The notes: a model not told the origin generated them from the letters alone. DNA of 64,000 nucleotides from Streptomyces sp. CGMCC 4.7035 (GCF_031583065.1 NZ_CP134053.1:1550001-1614000), one strand, 5' to 3'. Positions 34,478 to 42,694 are shown, counted from the stretch's first letter. Numbers and translations: made by a program.

Positions 34478-36021
34478 CGAGCCAGCGAGCGGCGGTAGAG
34501 CCGTCGTCCTTGGAGGCTGCCGAGCCGTCGTCCTTGGACGCTGCCAAGTCCTCGTCCTCCTCGGAGGCTGCCGAGCCGTCGTCCTTGGACGCTGCCGGGC
34601 CGTCGTCCTTGGACGCTGCCGGGCCGTCGTCCTTGGACGCTGCCGGGCCGTCGTCCTTGGACGCTGCCGAGCCCTCGTTCCTGGATGCTGCCGGGCCGTC
34701 GTCCTTGGACGCTGCCGAGCCCTCGTTCCTGGATGCAGCCGAGCCGTCGTCCCTGGACGCCGAGACGTTGGCCTTCCTGACCCGGCCGGCCCTGAGACGC
34801 CTGTGGACGGCGGCACGCACCCGCCTGGAACGCAACGGACTACAGGCGACGGGCACGGTCAAACTCCAGGACCTGGACGCGGCGGAGCGCGAGGCCCTGT
34901 CCCTCCTCCTGGCCAAACCGCTCACCGGCCCCACCGCCACGATCCGCCTGCCGGACCTGGACACCCGCCTGCGCGACAGCGCGGCCGGACGAGGCCTGGC
35001 CGCGACTCTGTCGGAACTGGGCCCACCCCTGACCGACCGCCGAGCGGCCCGCGACGCGGCGGCAGCCGAACGCACCCACCTGTGGTCCACGGCGGAGTCG
35101 GCCCTGGCCACCACACCCCTGGCAGACGAGCCCTGGACCCGCCCATGGCTGGAGGAGATACGCCGGACCGGCACGCTCACCCGCCAGCATCCCGGCACCG
35201 CCCTCACGACCATCACCCAGGCCATCCAGACCCTGGCGACCCTGTTCCCCGGCACGGGCTCCGACCCCACCCCCGCCCTTTGGGGCCGCGGCGAACTGGC
35301 CACCCGCACCACAGGCTCGGCCCACGGCCTGGACGACGGCACGCTGCTGGCCCGCCTGGTCCTGCGCGGCATCGCGCTCGCACAGGACGTCGAGTTCCCG
35401 ACCGACGCCCCGGGCCGCCGCGCCCTGTGGCGCCGGGCCTCGGTCACCCCCGACGAGGTCTCCAGCACGGTCCTGACCTACGGCCTGCGCCCCACGGGCG
35501 GCACCTGGCAGGAGAGGGCCCTGAGCGAGCGCGCCGACCACCACCTGGAAACCCACCTGACGCTGCGCGAACTACGCACCCTGTACCTGGAGCTGCCCCC
35601 GCACACCCGCATCCACGTCTGCGAGAACCCGCGGGTGGTGGAAGCGGCGGCGGACGCAGGCTGCACCGCTCCGTTGATCTGCACGTCGGGCAGCGCGACA
35701 ACGGTCGTACTCACGCTGCTGGACACGCTGGCGGCGTCCGACTGCGACTTCGCCTACCACGGCGACTTCGACTGGCCGGGGATTGCCCTGGCCAATCGCA
35801 TCATGCAGCGCTACGGAGCGCAGCCGTGGCGCATGACGGCGGCGGACTACGAGTACGTGATGACTCGCGCTCGGCTGCAAGGAACCCCACCACTCGCCCT
35901 CACCGGCGCTCCGATCGAGGCGGCATGGGACCCGGAACTGACCATGGCCATGAGCACCCTGGGCGTCGCTCTCCATGAGGAAACGGCGCTGGACCTCCTC
36001 TTGGATGACCTGGGCGACTGA
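34474..36021 (+). CDS. jetD: Wadjet type II JetD nuclease with repeat N-terminus (DUF2399/TIGR02679)
   Basis: 515 aa. ATG overlaps jetC by 4 bp. The C-terminal DUF2399 domain, a Toprim/topoisomerase VI-like nuclease fold, shows CDFAYHGDFDWPGIALANRI, with acidic metal ligands, preceded by LPPHTRIHVCENPRVVEAA (Toprim Glu). The middle (about 95-330) has the DUF3323-like N domain. JetD cuts circular DNA reeled in by JetABC. Residues 9-95 are odd: about ten octapeptides AA(G/E)PSSLD encoded by a 24-bp minisatellite, absent from the expected family layout, probably a disordered linker. An alternative internal start after the tract (no good ATG seen) is not supported. Confidence 0.92.
   Translation: MTSQRAAVEPSSLEAAEPSSLDAAKSSSSSEAAEPSSLDAAGPSSLDAAGPSSLDAAGPSSLDAAEPSFLDAAGPSSLDAAEPSFLDAAEPSSLDAETLAFLTRPALRRLWTAARTRLERNGLQATGTVKLQDLDAAEREALSLLLAKPLTGPTATIRLPDLDTRLRDSAAGRGLAATLSELGPPLTDRRAARDAAAAERTHLWSTAESALATTPLADEPWTRPWLEEIRRTGTLTRQHPGTALTTITQAIQTLATLFPGTGSDPTPALWGRGELATRTTGSAHGLDDGTLLARLVLRGIALAQDVEFPTDAPGRRALWRRASVTPDEVSSTVLTYGLRPTGGTWQERALSERADHHLETHLTLRELRTLYLELPPHTRIHVCENPRVVEAAADAGCTAPLICTSGSATTVVLTLLDTLAASDCDFAYHGDFDWPGIALANRIMQRYGAQPWRMTAADYEYVMTRARLQGTPPLALTGAPIEAAWDPELTMAMSTLGVALHEETALDLLLDDLGD
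34510..34763. repeat. 24-bp coding minisatellite at jetD N-terminus
   Basis: About ten units near GCCGTCGTCCTTGGACGCTG with 4 linking bases; variants swap GAG/GGG (Glu/Gly) and TCGTCC/TCGTTC (Ser/Phe). Units stay in frame throughout. The unit number could change by slippage and so vary the length of the JetD leader between strains. Confidence 0.9.
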
Positions 36022-36068
36022 CCGAGGTCCGGGGGCGCGCCCCTGTGAGGGTTGTCAGGAGCGCCCGG

Positions 36069-36481
36069 TCAGATCTTGACGACGGTGACACGTCCACCGC
36101 ACAGGGCCGTGAGGTCCTCGGGGTCCGAGGTGAGGATCGTGACCGGTCCAGGGGCGGCGAGGGCGGTGGCGCCGAGCATGGCGTCGATGGCGTACTTGTG
36201 GCCGTGCAGGCCGGTGCCCGCGAGGAGGGCGGCGGCCTGCCGGGCGATCGGCTCGGTGACCGGCTCCACGATGAGGCGGGAGAGGGTCCACTCCAGGGCG
36301 GGGCGTTGATCCGGGGATGGACCACCTCGACCAGGGTGGCCGCAGACGTGATCACCCTCAGGTCGTCGGCGCGGGCCAGGGCGAACCAGCCGGTGACCGT
36401 ACGGTCGCGCAGCACGGCCTTGGACAGCCCCTCGCTGTCGAGGACCAAGGTGCCGCCGGGTACGGCCGGGGAGCGGGTCAC
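36069..36481 (-). pseudogene. PIN-domain (VapC-like) toxin, frameshifted
   Basis: Starts with GTG at 36,481 overlapping the antitoxin stop by 4 bp. The first frame gives LVLDSEGLSKAV (first PIN Asp), TSAATLVEVVHPRIN (second acidic), then loses sense near 36,300. The continuation lies in another frame to the TGA at 36,069: EPVTEPIARQAAALLAG, GHKYAIDAMLGATAL and ILTSDPEDLTALCGG, which supply the remaining acidic residues. Adding one C after ATCAAC would restore INRPALEW and a full ~137-aa PIN protein. So either a 1-nt deletion inactivated the toxin RNase, or this is a sequencing error. Confidence 0.85.
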
Positions 36482-36741
36482 GCCGCGTCCACCCCGCCGC
36501 GGGTCTGCTCGAGGCGGGCCTGGTGGAGCTGGTCGCGCAGCGCCTGGATCTCCTCGTCGGTGACGGGTCCGTGCTCGGCCTCGGCGACCTGGATGAGTTC
36601 GTTGAGGTTGTCGCGTTCGATCTGCCGGGCGACGGCGGCGGCCACGTAGGCGGACAGGCCGGAGGGGCCGCTGCGCGCCTTGGCGGCCTCCGCGATGTCG
36701 CGCGGCATGGTGATCGAGTACTTGCCGGTAGGCTCGCTCAT
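36478..36741 (-). CDS. Ribbon-helix-helix-type antitoxin
   Basis: 87 aa. ATG at 36,741. The N-terminus KYSITMPRDIAEAAKARSG has the strand-helix pattern of RHH/CopG-like antitoxins, followed by GLSAYVAAAVARQIERD, a typical second helix, and an acidic C-terminal helical arm that would wrap the toxin. First gene of a toxin-antitoxin operon with the PIN gene (GTGA overlap). With the toxin frameshifted, this antitoxin may be an orphan now. AGGATAAAGGGC precedes the start. Confidence 0.88.
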   Translation of the reverse strand: MSEPTGKYSITMPRDIAEAAKARSGPSGLSAYVAAAVARQIERDNLNELIQVAEAEHGPVTDEEIQALRDQLHQARLEQTRGGVDAA

Positions 36742-36940
36742 GCCCTTTATCCTACCTCCGATCCTCCTTGAGGGGGATCCATCCGTCTCCTCGCTATGGG
36801 GCGACCCCGCTGAGCAGGATTGACCGAGGACGCGGACTGTCGAAACGCTGTGATCTCAGGGAACGTGATCACTTGGACAGTCGACGCGCACGTCGGATAC
36901 TGGCCATGCCCGGCCAAGCATCGACGCGTGGGGGGTGCCC

Positions 36941-38281
36941 ATGATCCGACGTGATGCGCTGGCGGAGTACGTTCGCGGGTCGTTGTGGGTGCTTCCCACC
37001 CTGTCCGTGGTGGCCGCACTGGTCACCGGGTCGATGCTGTCCCTCGTCAAGACCGGATCGGGCTCGCCGCTGGCGTTTCAGGGGACCGCCGACGATGCCC
37101 GCACGCTGCTGATCGGGATAGCCGGGACCATGGTGACGGTCATCGCCGTGCTGCTGGGCCTGGCCGTGGTCGCGCTGCAACTGTCGTCCACCCAGTTCTC
37201 GCCGCGGCTGCTGCGCAACTTTCTCCGCGACCGGCCCAATCAGATCGTGCTCAGCGTCTTCGTGGCCACCTTCGCCTACAGCGCGGCCGGTCTCTACACG
37301 GTCGGTGTTTCGGGAGGGGGCCGCTCCGAGAACTTTCCCCGGTTCGCGGTGAGCGGCGCGCTCGTCCTGCTGTTCGTCAGCCTCGGCCTGCTGGTGTTCT
37401 TCGCCGACCATCTCGTGCATTCCATCCAGGTCGACGCGATCATGAGCGTGGTCGAGCGCAACACCGTCCGGGTGATCCGCGACGGGGTGTTCGCCGGTGG
37501 CGAGGATGTCGTCGACGTACCGGAGTGGGCCGTGGCCATCGCCTCCCACCGCTCCGGGTACGTACAAGTGGTGCGCCCGCACCTGCTGCTGCGGACCGCG
37601 GCCGAGCACGGGGTCTGTCTGCGGCTTCGGCCCCGGGTAGGCGAACACGTCGTCGCGGGAACGACACTGGCGTGGATCTGGCGGGCTTCACCGCATGATC
37701 CCGCTCCGTCCCCTCAGGAGTTCTCGCAGGTGATGGGCGCTGGCGTCCGTATCGGATTCGAGCGCACCCTGGAACAGGACGCTGCGCTCGGAATCCGGCA
37801 ACTGGTCGACGTCGCCTGCAAGGCGCTGTCTCCGGCGGTCAACGATCCGTACACGGCGGTGCAGGCCATCGACCACCTGTCCGTGATCTTCTGTGTGCTC
37901 GCCCGGCGCCCCCTGGGCAACCACGTCGTCCGCGACGTCGGCGGGGCCGCCGTGATCATTCCCGGGCGGCGGTTTCCGGAATACCTCGCCGTGATGTGCG
38001 GGCTCATCCGACGCTACGGGGCCCGTGAACCGACCGTGGCCCACGCCCTGCTCCGCCTGCTGCACAACGGCGCCGCCGTGGTCGCCGACGATGCCGAGCG
38101 GTCGGCGGCGATCGAGGAACAGGCCCGCATCGTCATCGCCGACGCCGAGCGAGAGGTGGCGCAGCCGACCGACCTCGCCCTCGCCCACGCGGAGGCGGAA
38201 GCCGTGCGCCGGCAAGTGGCCAGGAATCGTTCGACCGTCCACACCCCCGACAACCGACCAGACGGGCCACCAACTCCCTGA
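36941..38281 (+). CDS. DUF2254 membrane protein
   Basis: 446 aa. ATG at 36,941 with GGGGGG 5 bp upstream; a GTG at 36,935 is too close to that site. Four transmembrane helices in the first ~165 residues (VLPTLSVVAALVTGSML, TMVTVIAVLLGLAVVALQLS, and two more), with the DUF2254 hallmark LSSTQFSPRLLRNFLRDR. The soluble C-terminal domain has LGIRQLVDVACKALSPAVNDP and TAVQAIDHL. The family's function is not established. No operon partners. Confidence 0.93.
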   Translation: MIRRDALAEYVRGSLWVLPTLSVVAALVTGSMLSLVKTGSGSPLAFQGTADDARTLLIGIAGTMVTVIAVLLGLAVVALQLSSTQFSPRLLRNFLRDRPNQIVLSVFVATFAYSAAGLYTVGVSGGGRSENFPRFAVSGALVLLFVSLGLLVFFADHLVHSIQVDAIMSVVERNTVRVIRDGVFAGGEDVVDVPEWAVAIASHRSGYVQVVRPHLLLRTAAEHGVCLRLRPRVGEHVVAGTTLAWIWRASPHDPAPSPQEFSQVMGAGVRIGFERTLEQDAALGIRQLVDVACKALSPAVNDPYTAVQAIDHLSVIFCVLARRPLGNHVVRDVGGAAVIIPGRRFPEYLAVMCGLIRRYGAREPTVAHALLRLLHNGAAVVADDAERSAAIEEQARIVIADAEREVAQPTDLALAHAEAEAVRRQVARNRSTVHTPDNRPDGPPTP

Positions 38282-38329
38282 CCACCTCGGCAGGCAATGC
38301 AGGCAGTCCTGCAGCGCCACGGCTTGTCC

Positions 38330-38680
38330 CCTGCGCCGACCCCCGGCGCGACCTCCCGTGCCACGTCCTCGGCTCGCCCGGCCGGCGTGGTCCTGCGCAC
38401 CGGGGCCGGGTGGCGGACCCCGTGCGGGCGGGTGTAGGTCGCCCGGCAGGGGGCCTGGGCTCGCGGTCGGGGTCCTTGTGCCGTCCTCCGCGCCAGGCCC
38501 ACTGCCGGCCTGGGTGGGGCTGGAGGTTGAGCGGGCCGAACTCATCCAGGCATAAGACGACTTCGGGCTCGCTTTCCTCGGGTATGACCTCGCCGTCGGC
38601 GATCGCGTAGAGGCGCTCGACGCGGGCCTTCTTGGCCGCGTAGCCGGGGGCGCGGGAGGTCTTCCCGTTCCTTCGAGCGC
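38330..38680 (-). pseudogene. IS630-family transposase remnant
   Basis: The minus strand from about 38,672 encodes KTSRAPGYAAKKARVERLYA, then VVLCLDEFGPLNLQPHPGRQ and a WAWRGGRHKDPDREPR tail, the DDE-domain region of IS630-type transposases with the Asp-Glu motif DEFGP. After the Arg-rich stretch the frame shifts to CRATYTRPHGVRH, which belongs to the same protein, then homology fades. No start codon, both ends missing and at least one frameshift. No clear terminal inverted repeats or TA duplication found. Confidence 0.8.
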
Positions 38681-38790
38681 GGGCTCGGATACCTCGACGC
38701 GGTGTCCGGTGTCGAGGTCGGTGACGGCTGGATCACCGCGACCGTCCACGGCACCGAGCGGTACGAGGTGGAACTGACGCGCTCTTCACG
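38668..38790 (+). pseudogene. SWIM zinc-finger protein N-terminal fragment
   Basis: Plus strand reads FERGLGYLDAVSGVEVGDGW then ITATVHGTERYEVELT, the characteristic N-terminal strand pattern of actinobacterial SWIM zinc-finger proteins (RGRGY...V.G...YEV). The rest of the gene, including the CxCx(n)CxH finger, is absent; it abuts the IS630 remnant on one side and the ATP-binding gene on the other. A scar of IS-mediated deletion. Confidence 0.6.
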
Positions 38791-39232
38791 CGGCCGGGGC
38801 CCCGGAAAGAGCGATCTCCGCCCACACGACCTTGCCGGACGGCGGCCATGGCTCGCTGCCCCACCGCACGGCCAGCGCGTCGACGAGGAGCAGCCCGTGC
38901 CCGGTCCCGGCGGTGGGACAGCCAGTACGACGGACGAGGGGCCGACGGTCGCCCCGCGGATCGGTGACTTCGATACGGACCATTTCCGAGGCATCGACAC
39001 TGAGCGTGAGCCGGAACCCGCGTCCCTTCACCCGCCCGTGCGTGACCGCGTTCGCCGCCAACTCGGCGACGACCAGCGCCACGGACTCGCTGACCGCGCA
39101 ACTGTGCGGCCAGCCCCACTCACCGAGCTGCTGCACGGCCAGCAGCCGGGCAAGGCGGGCACCGCGAGGAGTGGCGCTGAGGAGCTGGGTGAACCGCTGG
39201 GTGAACTGCTGGGTGGAGATTTCTGACTTCAT
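38786..39232 (-). CDS. ATP-binding regulatory protein (RsbW-like HATPase)
   Basis: 148 aa, GHKL-type ATPase without kinase domain. Motifs: VVAELAANAVTHGR (N box), a degenerate G1 (RIEVTDPRGDRRP) and TGHGLLLVDALAVRWG (G2). Of the family commonly called ATP-binding SpoIIAB/RsbW-like in Streptomyces, where it pairs with XRE-DUF5753 and DUF397 proteins at developmental loci such as whiJ. Divergent from such a pair here, with direct-repeat sites between. ATG at 39,232. Confidence 0.9.
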   Translation of the reverse strand: MKSEISTQQFTQRFTQLLSATPRGARLARLLAVQQLGEWGWPHSCAVSESVALVVAELAANAVTHGRVKGRGFRLTLSVDASEMVRIEVTDPRGDRRPLVRRTGCPTAGTGHGLLLVDALAVRWGSEPWPPSGKVVWAEIALSGAPAA

Positions 39233-39279
39233 GTCACTGAGCGTGGTCGCCTCGCTCTACCCTGACCAGGGAATCCTTC

Positions 39280-39322
39280 GGTACGGAGGGTGTGTGTACC
39301 GGTACGGACGGTGTCCTGTACG
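39280..39322. promoter_or_regulatory. Direct-repeat operator in the HATPase/XRE divergent region
   Basis: GGTACGGAGGGTGTGTGTACC is immediately followed by a second copy starting GGTACGGACGGTGTCCTGTAC. A third partial copy (GTACGGGTGT) follows. Two turns apart, on the divergent promoter of the HATPase and XRE genes, they look like binding sites for the XRE-DUF5753 regulator. Confidence 0.5.
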
Positions 39323-39375
39323 GGTGTCGGCCGTGACCTGGTGGGGCGTGTGGGACAGCAGGGCGGGTGTTCGGG

Positions 39376-40239
39376 ATGGCGATGACGGAGTCGCAGTCGC
39401 AGGAGACGTACGACGAGGGCGAGCAGGCCGGCGACCTGAACCGGGCGATCGGCAAGCAGGTCAAGGTACTTCGGGAGCGGACGGGACTCACACAGAAGGA
39501 GCTGGGGGACCGGCTCGGATACAGCGAGGACCTGATCTCGTCGCTGGAGCGGGGGAGGCGGACGCCGCAACGGGAGTTCCTTGAGGCGGCGGATGAACTG
39601 CTCTGCGCCGGTGGCTTGTTGAAGGCGACGATCGAGGATGTGGAGCGGGCCAAGGCGAAGGCGAGGGTGAAGCATCCGGCTTGGTTCAGGGATTATGCGC
39701 GGCTGGAAGCGAGTGCGGTTGAGATCAACTTCTTCAGCACTCTTGCGCCGCCTGGGCTGTTGCAGACCGAGGACTTCATCCGGACTGTTCTGAACGGTCG
39801 ACAGCCGCTGCTGTCCGAGGAGACCATCGAACAGCGGGTGGTCTCTCGGCTCGCCCGCCAGGAGATCCTGACGCGGTGGCCGCTGCCCATGGTGACGGCC
39901 GTCATCGACGAATCCGTGCTGCGGCGCAAGCTTGGTGGGCGCAAGGTGCGGAAAGGACAGTTGGAGCATTTGCTGAAGTGCGGCCGGCTGCGCAACATCA
40001 CCCTGCAAGTGCTGCCGCTGGACTGCGAGGAGAACTCCGGGGTGGATGGTCCGTTCGTGCTGTTGACGCCCAAGGGGAAGCAGCAGGTGGCCTACCTGGA
40101 GGTGCAGGGCGTAGGCCAGTTGATCACGGACTCGGACGAAGTGCGTATCCTGGCCGCGCGCTATGGAAGCATTCGTGGGCAGGCCCTCACCCCGCGTGAG
40201 TCCCTGGCCCTGATGCAAGAACTGTTGGGAGAGCCATGA
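39376..40239 (+). CDS. XRE regulator with DUF5753
   Basis: 287 aa from ATG 39,376 (GTG 39,367 and ATG 39,382 are alternatives; GGGCGGG lies 8 bp before 39,376). HTH_XRE at about 18-75: GKQVKVLRERTGLTQKELGD, YSEDLISSLERGRRTP; then DUF5753 (about 100-285) with SALAPPGLLQTEDFIRTVL-like sequence and YLEVQGVGQLITD. DUF5753 is a ligand/sensor domain of unknown ligand. Its stop overlaps the DUF397 start by 4 bp. Together with the HATPase this is the whiJ-like trio, important for development and antibiotic control in Streptomyces. Confidence 0.94.
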   Translation: MAMTESQSQETYDEGEQAGDLNRAIGKQVKVLRERTGLTQKELGDRLGYSEDLISSLERGRRTPQREFLEAADELLCAGGLLKATIEDVERAKAKARVKHPAWFRDYARLEASAVEINFFSTLAPPGLLQTEDFIRTVLNGRQPLLSEETIEQRVVSRLARQEILTRWPLPMVTAVIDESVLRRKLGGRKVRKGQLEHLLKCGRLRNITLQVLPLDCEENSGVDGPFVLLTPKGKQQVAYLEVQGVGQLITDSDEVRILAARYGSIRGQALTPRESLALMQELLGEP

Positions 40240-40427
40240 GCACCAACGAAACCTCGCCCGAACTTGCCTGGTTCAAGAGCAGCTACAGCGGCGCGGAGGG
40301 CGGCGAGTGCCTGGAGGCCGCCACAACCAAGGGCGCGGTCCACATCCGCGACTCGAAGGACCCCGCCCGCGCCCAACTCGCCTTCCACCCGTCGGAGTGG
40401 GCCGCATTCCTGCGGTATGCGACCTAG
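40236..40427 (+). CDS. DUF397 small protein
   Basis: 63 aa with the invariant DUF397 core: WFKSSYSGAEGGECLEAA, VHIRDSKDP and AFHPSEWAAFL. ATG overlaps the XRE stop (ATGA). In the whiJ-type systems it binds or antagonises the XRE partner, somewhat like an antitoxin. Convergent with the next gene with an 18-bp spacer. Confidence 0.95.
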   Translation: MSTNETSPELAWFKSSYSGAEGGECLEAATTKGAVHIRDSKDPARAQLAFHPSEWAAFLRYAT

Positions 40428-40445
40428 GGCTGAGCGCACGCGAGG

Positions 40446-41729
40446 CTACGCCTTGCCATCCCCGCCCCTCAGTGACGACAGAACCAGGCGCCCGTACCGC
40501 GTCGTAAGGACTGCCGCTGTGGCGGCAACCGACAGTGCGAGCGAGATGATCAGGTGCGCCACAGAGTGGTCATCGAGAACTTGCAGGATGCCAAGGGCCG
40601 TGCCGAGGGGCAGGCCGAGAATGGTGAGGACGCCCAGGGCCCCGCTGATCTGCTGGCTTTCCTGCGTCTGTACGAGCCTGCTGTAGTCGGCTGCTTCGGC
40701 GAGGATCTCGTCGAAGCGTGCGGGCAGGCGGTGCTGGTTCTGGAAGGCGAGCAGCAGATCGTTTGCCGCGCCGTGTGCGGTGAGGTGCTGTCGCCAGTAG
40801 GTGCTGCGGAAGACAGCGATGTTCTTCTCCAGCGTGGCGACGCGGCGGGCCAGACGCGAGGAGTTGAACACCTCGGAGAGTTCGTCGGTGAGCTCGTCGA
40901 TGTGATCGCGTTGGAGCGAGCCGAGGAGCAGAGCGTCGAGGTAGACGGTACGGGAGTGAAGCGCGCCGAATTCGAAGAAGTCGCCCTCACCGGCGTCGGC
41001 CCGGTGGCCGAGGAAGGCGGCCCCTTGACGCAGCACCAAGGCGCTCCAGTCCGCCGAGATCCGCACAGCGTCCTTGAGCTGTTCGTGGGTGGTCTCCGGA
41101 GGCAGTGGGAAGTCCTCCGGTGTGGAGCGTGACGCCAGTTGCCACAGCCAGCGGTCCGCGGTGGAGGGCAGTGCCCCTTCGAGCCCCGTGCGGAGGGCTG
41201 GGGAGTGCTGCCCTGTAGGGGTCATGAAAGCGATGGTGTAAGGACGGGCGATGGCGAACGGCGCGTCGGGGTCACGGACATCGGCGATGCCGGCGAGAAG
41301 CTGGGCCGGGTCGAAAGGTCCGGTGAGCGGTTCCTCCACTGGGACAGGCCGCCGCCCGCCCAGAGCCCGCAGTACGGGCAGCAGCGGGCGCTCCACGCTG
41401 AAATGCAGGACGGCGAGGGCATGTTCGGGATTGCGAGCGGTGGCCGCGCGCAGAAGCTCCATGCCGAGCAGGTGCAGCCCGTCATGCTTGACGTCCAGCG
41501 GCAGGTGCCAGCGACGCGGCCGTCCAGGTGCCCCATAGAGTGCGCGGGCGGAGGCAGGGGCGAAGTACGTAGAACGGGTCTGGGTGTCGGTGCGGCGGCT
41601 ACCCAGCTCGAACGGCAAAGGACCTTCCTGCCAGTCAGGGACGCGGAGCAGCCGCACGGGCAGGACGACGGTCAGCTCCTGGCGCGCCCCTGTGACGTCG
41701 TCGAGCGCCGGAATGCCGTTGCCCGTCAC
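40446..41729 (-). CDS. CorA-like two-helix membrane protein, unknown function
   Basis: 427 aa from GTG 41,729, whose GTGA overlaps the stop of the small CSD-like gene. The N-terminal ~210 residues are a soluble alpha/beta region (TVVLPVRLLRVPDWQEG, WHLPLDVKHDGLHLLGMELL) that I do not recognise. Then come long helices (LARRVATLEKNIAVFRSTYW, FDEILAEAADYSRLVQTQES) and two C-terminal transmembrane helices starting LGVLTILGLPLGTALGIL. This stalk-plus-two-helix end resembles CorA-type channels, but no GMN motif is present, so metal transport is doubtful. The two-gene unit is described here only by its architecture. Confidence 0.75.
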   Translation of the reverse strand: MTGNGIPALDDVTGARQELTVVLPVRLLRVPDWQEGPLPFELGSRRTDTQTRSTYFAPASARALYGAPGRPRRWHLPLDVKHDGLHLLGMELLRAATARNPEHALAVLHFSVERPLLPVLRALGGRRPVPVEEPLTGPFDPAQLLAGIADVRDPDAPFAIARPYTIAFMTPTGQHSPALRTGLEGALPSTADRWLWQLASRSTPEDFPLPPETTHEQLKDAVRISADWSALVLRQGAAFLGHRADAGEGDFFEFGALHSRTVYLDALLLGSLQRDHIDELTDELSEVFNSSRLARRVATLEKNIAVFRSTYWRQHLTAHGAANDLLLAFQNQHRLPARFDEILAEAADYSRLVQTQESQQISGALGVLTILGLPLGTALGILQVLDDHSVAHLIISLALSVAATAAVLTTRYGRLVLSSLRGGDGKA

Positions 41730-41986
41730 AGGTAGTACTCGGCCGGGTCGGGCTGGTCGAGATGGATGACGAACTCCGCCCGGTCGGGGCTTTGGGCGCT
41801 GACATGAAAGCACACGCGTTCCCCAGTGCGGATGGTCCGGAATCCCTCGGTCATGATCTGCCGGCAGTCGAAGCTGTAGTACCGCTCATCCTCGTCGTCC
41901 TGGACGACATAGGAGCCGAGCGCACCGGTCACCCCTCCGCCGCTCGTTCGCCTGTCGACGATGGTTCCGTGACACGGCCCGCTCAT
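41726..41986 (-). CDS. Cold-shock-domain-like small protein
   Basis: 86 aa. ATG at 41,986 with GAGAGGGGAC upstream. The protein has the spacing of an OB/cold-shock domain: CHGTIVDRRTSGGGVTGALG at strand 1-2, then YYSFDCRQIM and the diagnostic GFRTIRTGERVCFHVSAQ near the end (compare GFRTLEEGQRV in Csp). The aromatic RNP1/RNP2 motifs are weak, so nucleic-acid binding is uncertain. First gene of a two-gene operon with the CorA-like membrane protein; a nucleic-acid sensor coupled to a membrane effector is one possible reading. Confidence 0.65.
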   Translation of the reverse strand: MSGPCHGTIVDRRTSGGGVTGALGSYVVQDDEDERYYSFDCRQIMTEGFRTIRTGERVCFHVSAQSPDRAEFVIHLDQPDPAEYYL

Positions 41987-42205
41987 GCTGTCGTCCCCTC
42001 TCCCTCGGACGCGTCGATGTCCTGCACGCCACAGGGCACAGGCCACTGGGCAGGCTATCGCGGGTGCCCGAACAGCAACAGCCTGTAATCGGACGGTCGT
42101 TGGGAGTTGATCGACTTGTCTCGGGCGCAGGTGAACGCGATGCGTTGTCAGTGGCCCCTCCTACGCTGCGCTACTGATCGAACGGTTCGGACAAGGAGGC
42201 ATTGG

Positions 42206-42628
42206 ATGGGCGGTGACGCGTGGAAGCACACGGGCCCGTATCAGAGGGATCTGGCTGCGGCATTCCGGCAGGAGCAAGAACGGGAGTTGGCGCGGGACAA
42301 CCACGGCTTTGAAGGCCGGTCCGTAGAAGAACTGTGGAGGGACCCAAAGTGGCATGAGTACATCTTCACTGGTGGCACGGCGACGGTGTTGGATTTCCCC
42401 CTCATGATCGACGCTGCGGATAGCGACGACGGCCCCTTCATGCGGCCGCTGACCGATCAAGAGGTTCGTGCGTGGGCTCCCAGCGGCCGGCCCACCTACG
42501 ACGAGTGGGTCGACGCCCTCGCTTCCGACCGGCTGGACTACCCCGGGCGCGGCCGCGGTAACTGCACGATGCTCTACCGCGACGGTCAGCCCACGGAGAT
42601 CGGTTACTGGGGGGTTACCTCCGATTAG
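42206..42628 (+). CDS. Hypothetical protein, 140 aa
   Basis: ATG at 42,206 has a textbook AAGGAGG 7 bp upstream; the longer frame from 42,107 is rejected. Soluble, acidic and aromatic-rich (WRDPKWHEYIFTGGTATVLD, then PTYDEWVDALASDRLDYPGR). No family recognised. It is the last gene before the left end of the AICE, so it belongs to the chromosome or to an older insertion, and is followed by a hairpin terminator. Confidence 0.65.
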   Translation: MGGDAWKHTGPYQRDLAAAFRQEQERELARDNHGFEGRSVEELWRDPKWHEYIFTGGTATVLDFPLMIDAADSDDGPFMRPLTDQEVRAWAPSGRPTYDEWVDALASDRLDYPGRGRGNCTMLYRDGQPTEIGYWGVTSD

Positions 42629-42694
42629 TGGATCAGCGTCCAGTCATGGTGCTAGCCAACGACTCGCTGGCTTGTGGAGCCTGGCGCAGCCTTC

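Noticed and set aside
35900..36481. 193-aa reading of the PIN gene
   Set aside because: After residue ~60 the sequence turns into Ser/Pro/Arg-rich out-of-frame translation; the true PIN C-terminus is in the neighbouring frame.
38014..38749. Minus-strand frames over the DUF2254 3' end
   Set aside because: Shadows, except for the short transposase-matching segments, which are reported as a remnant.
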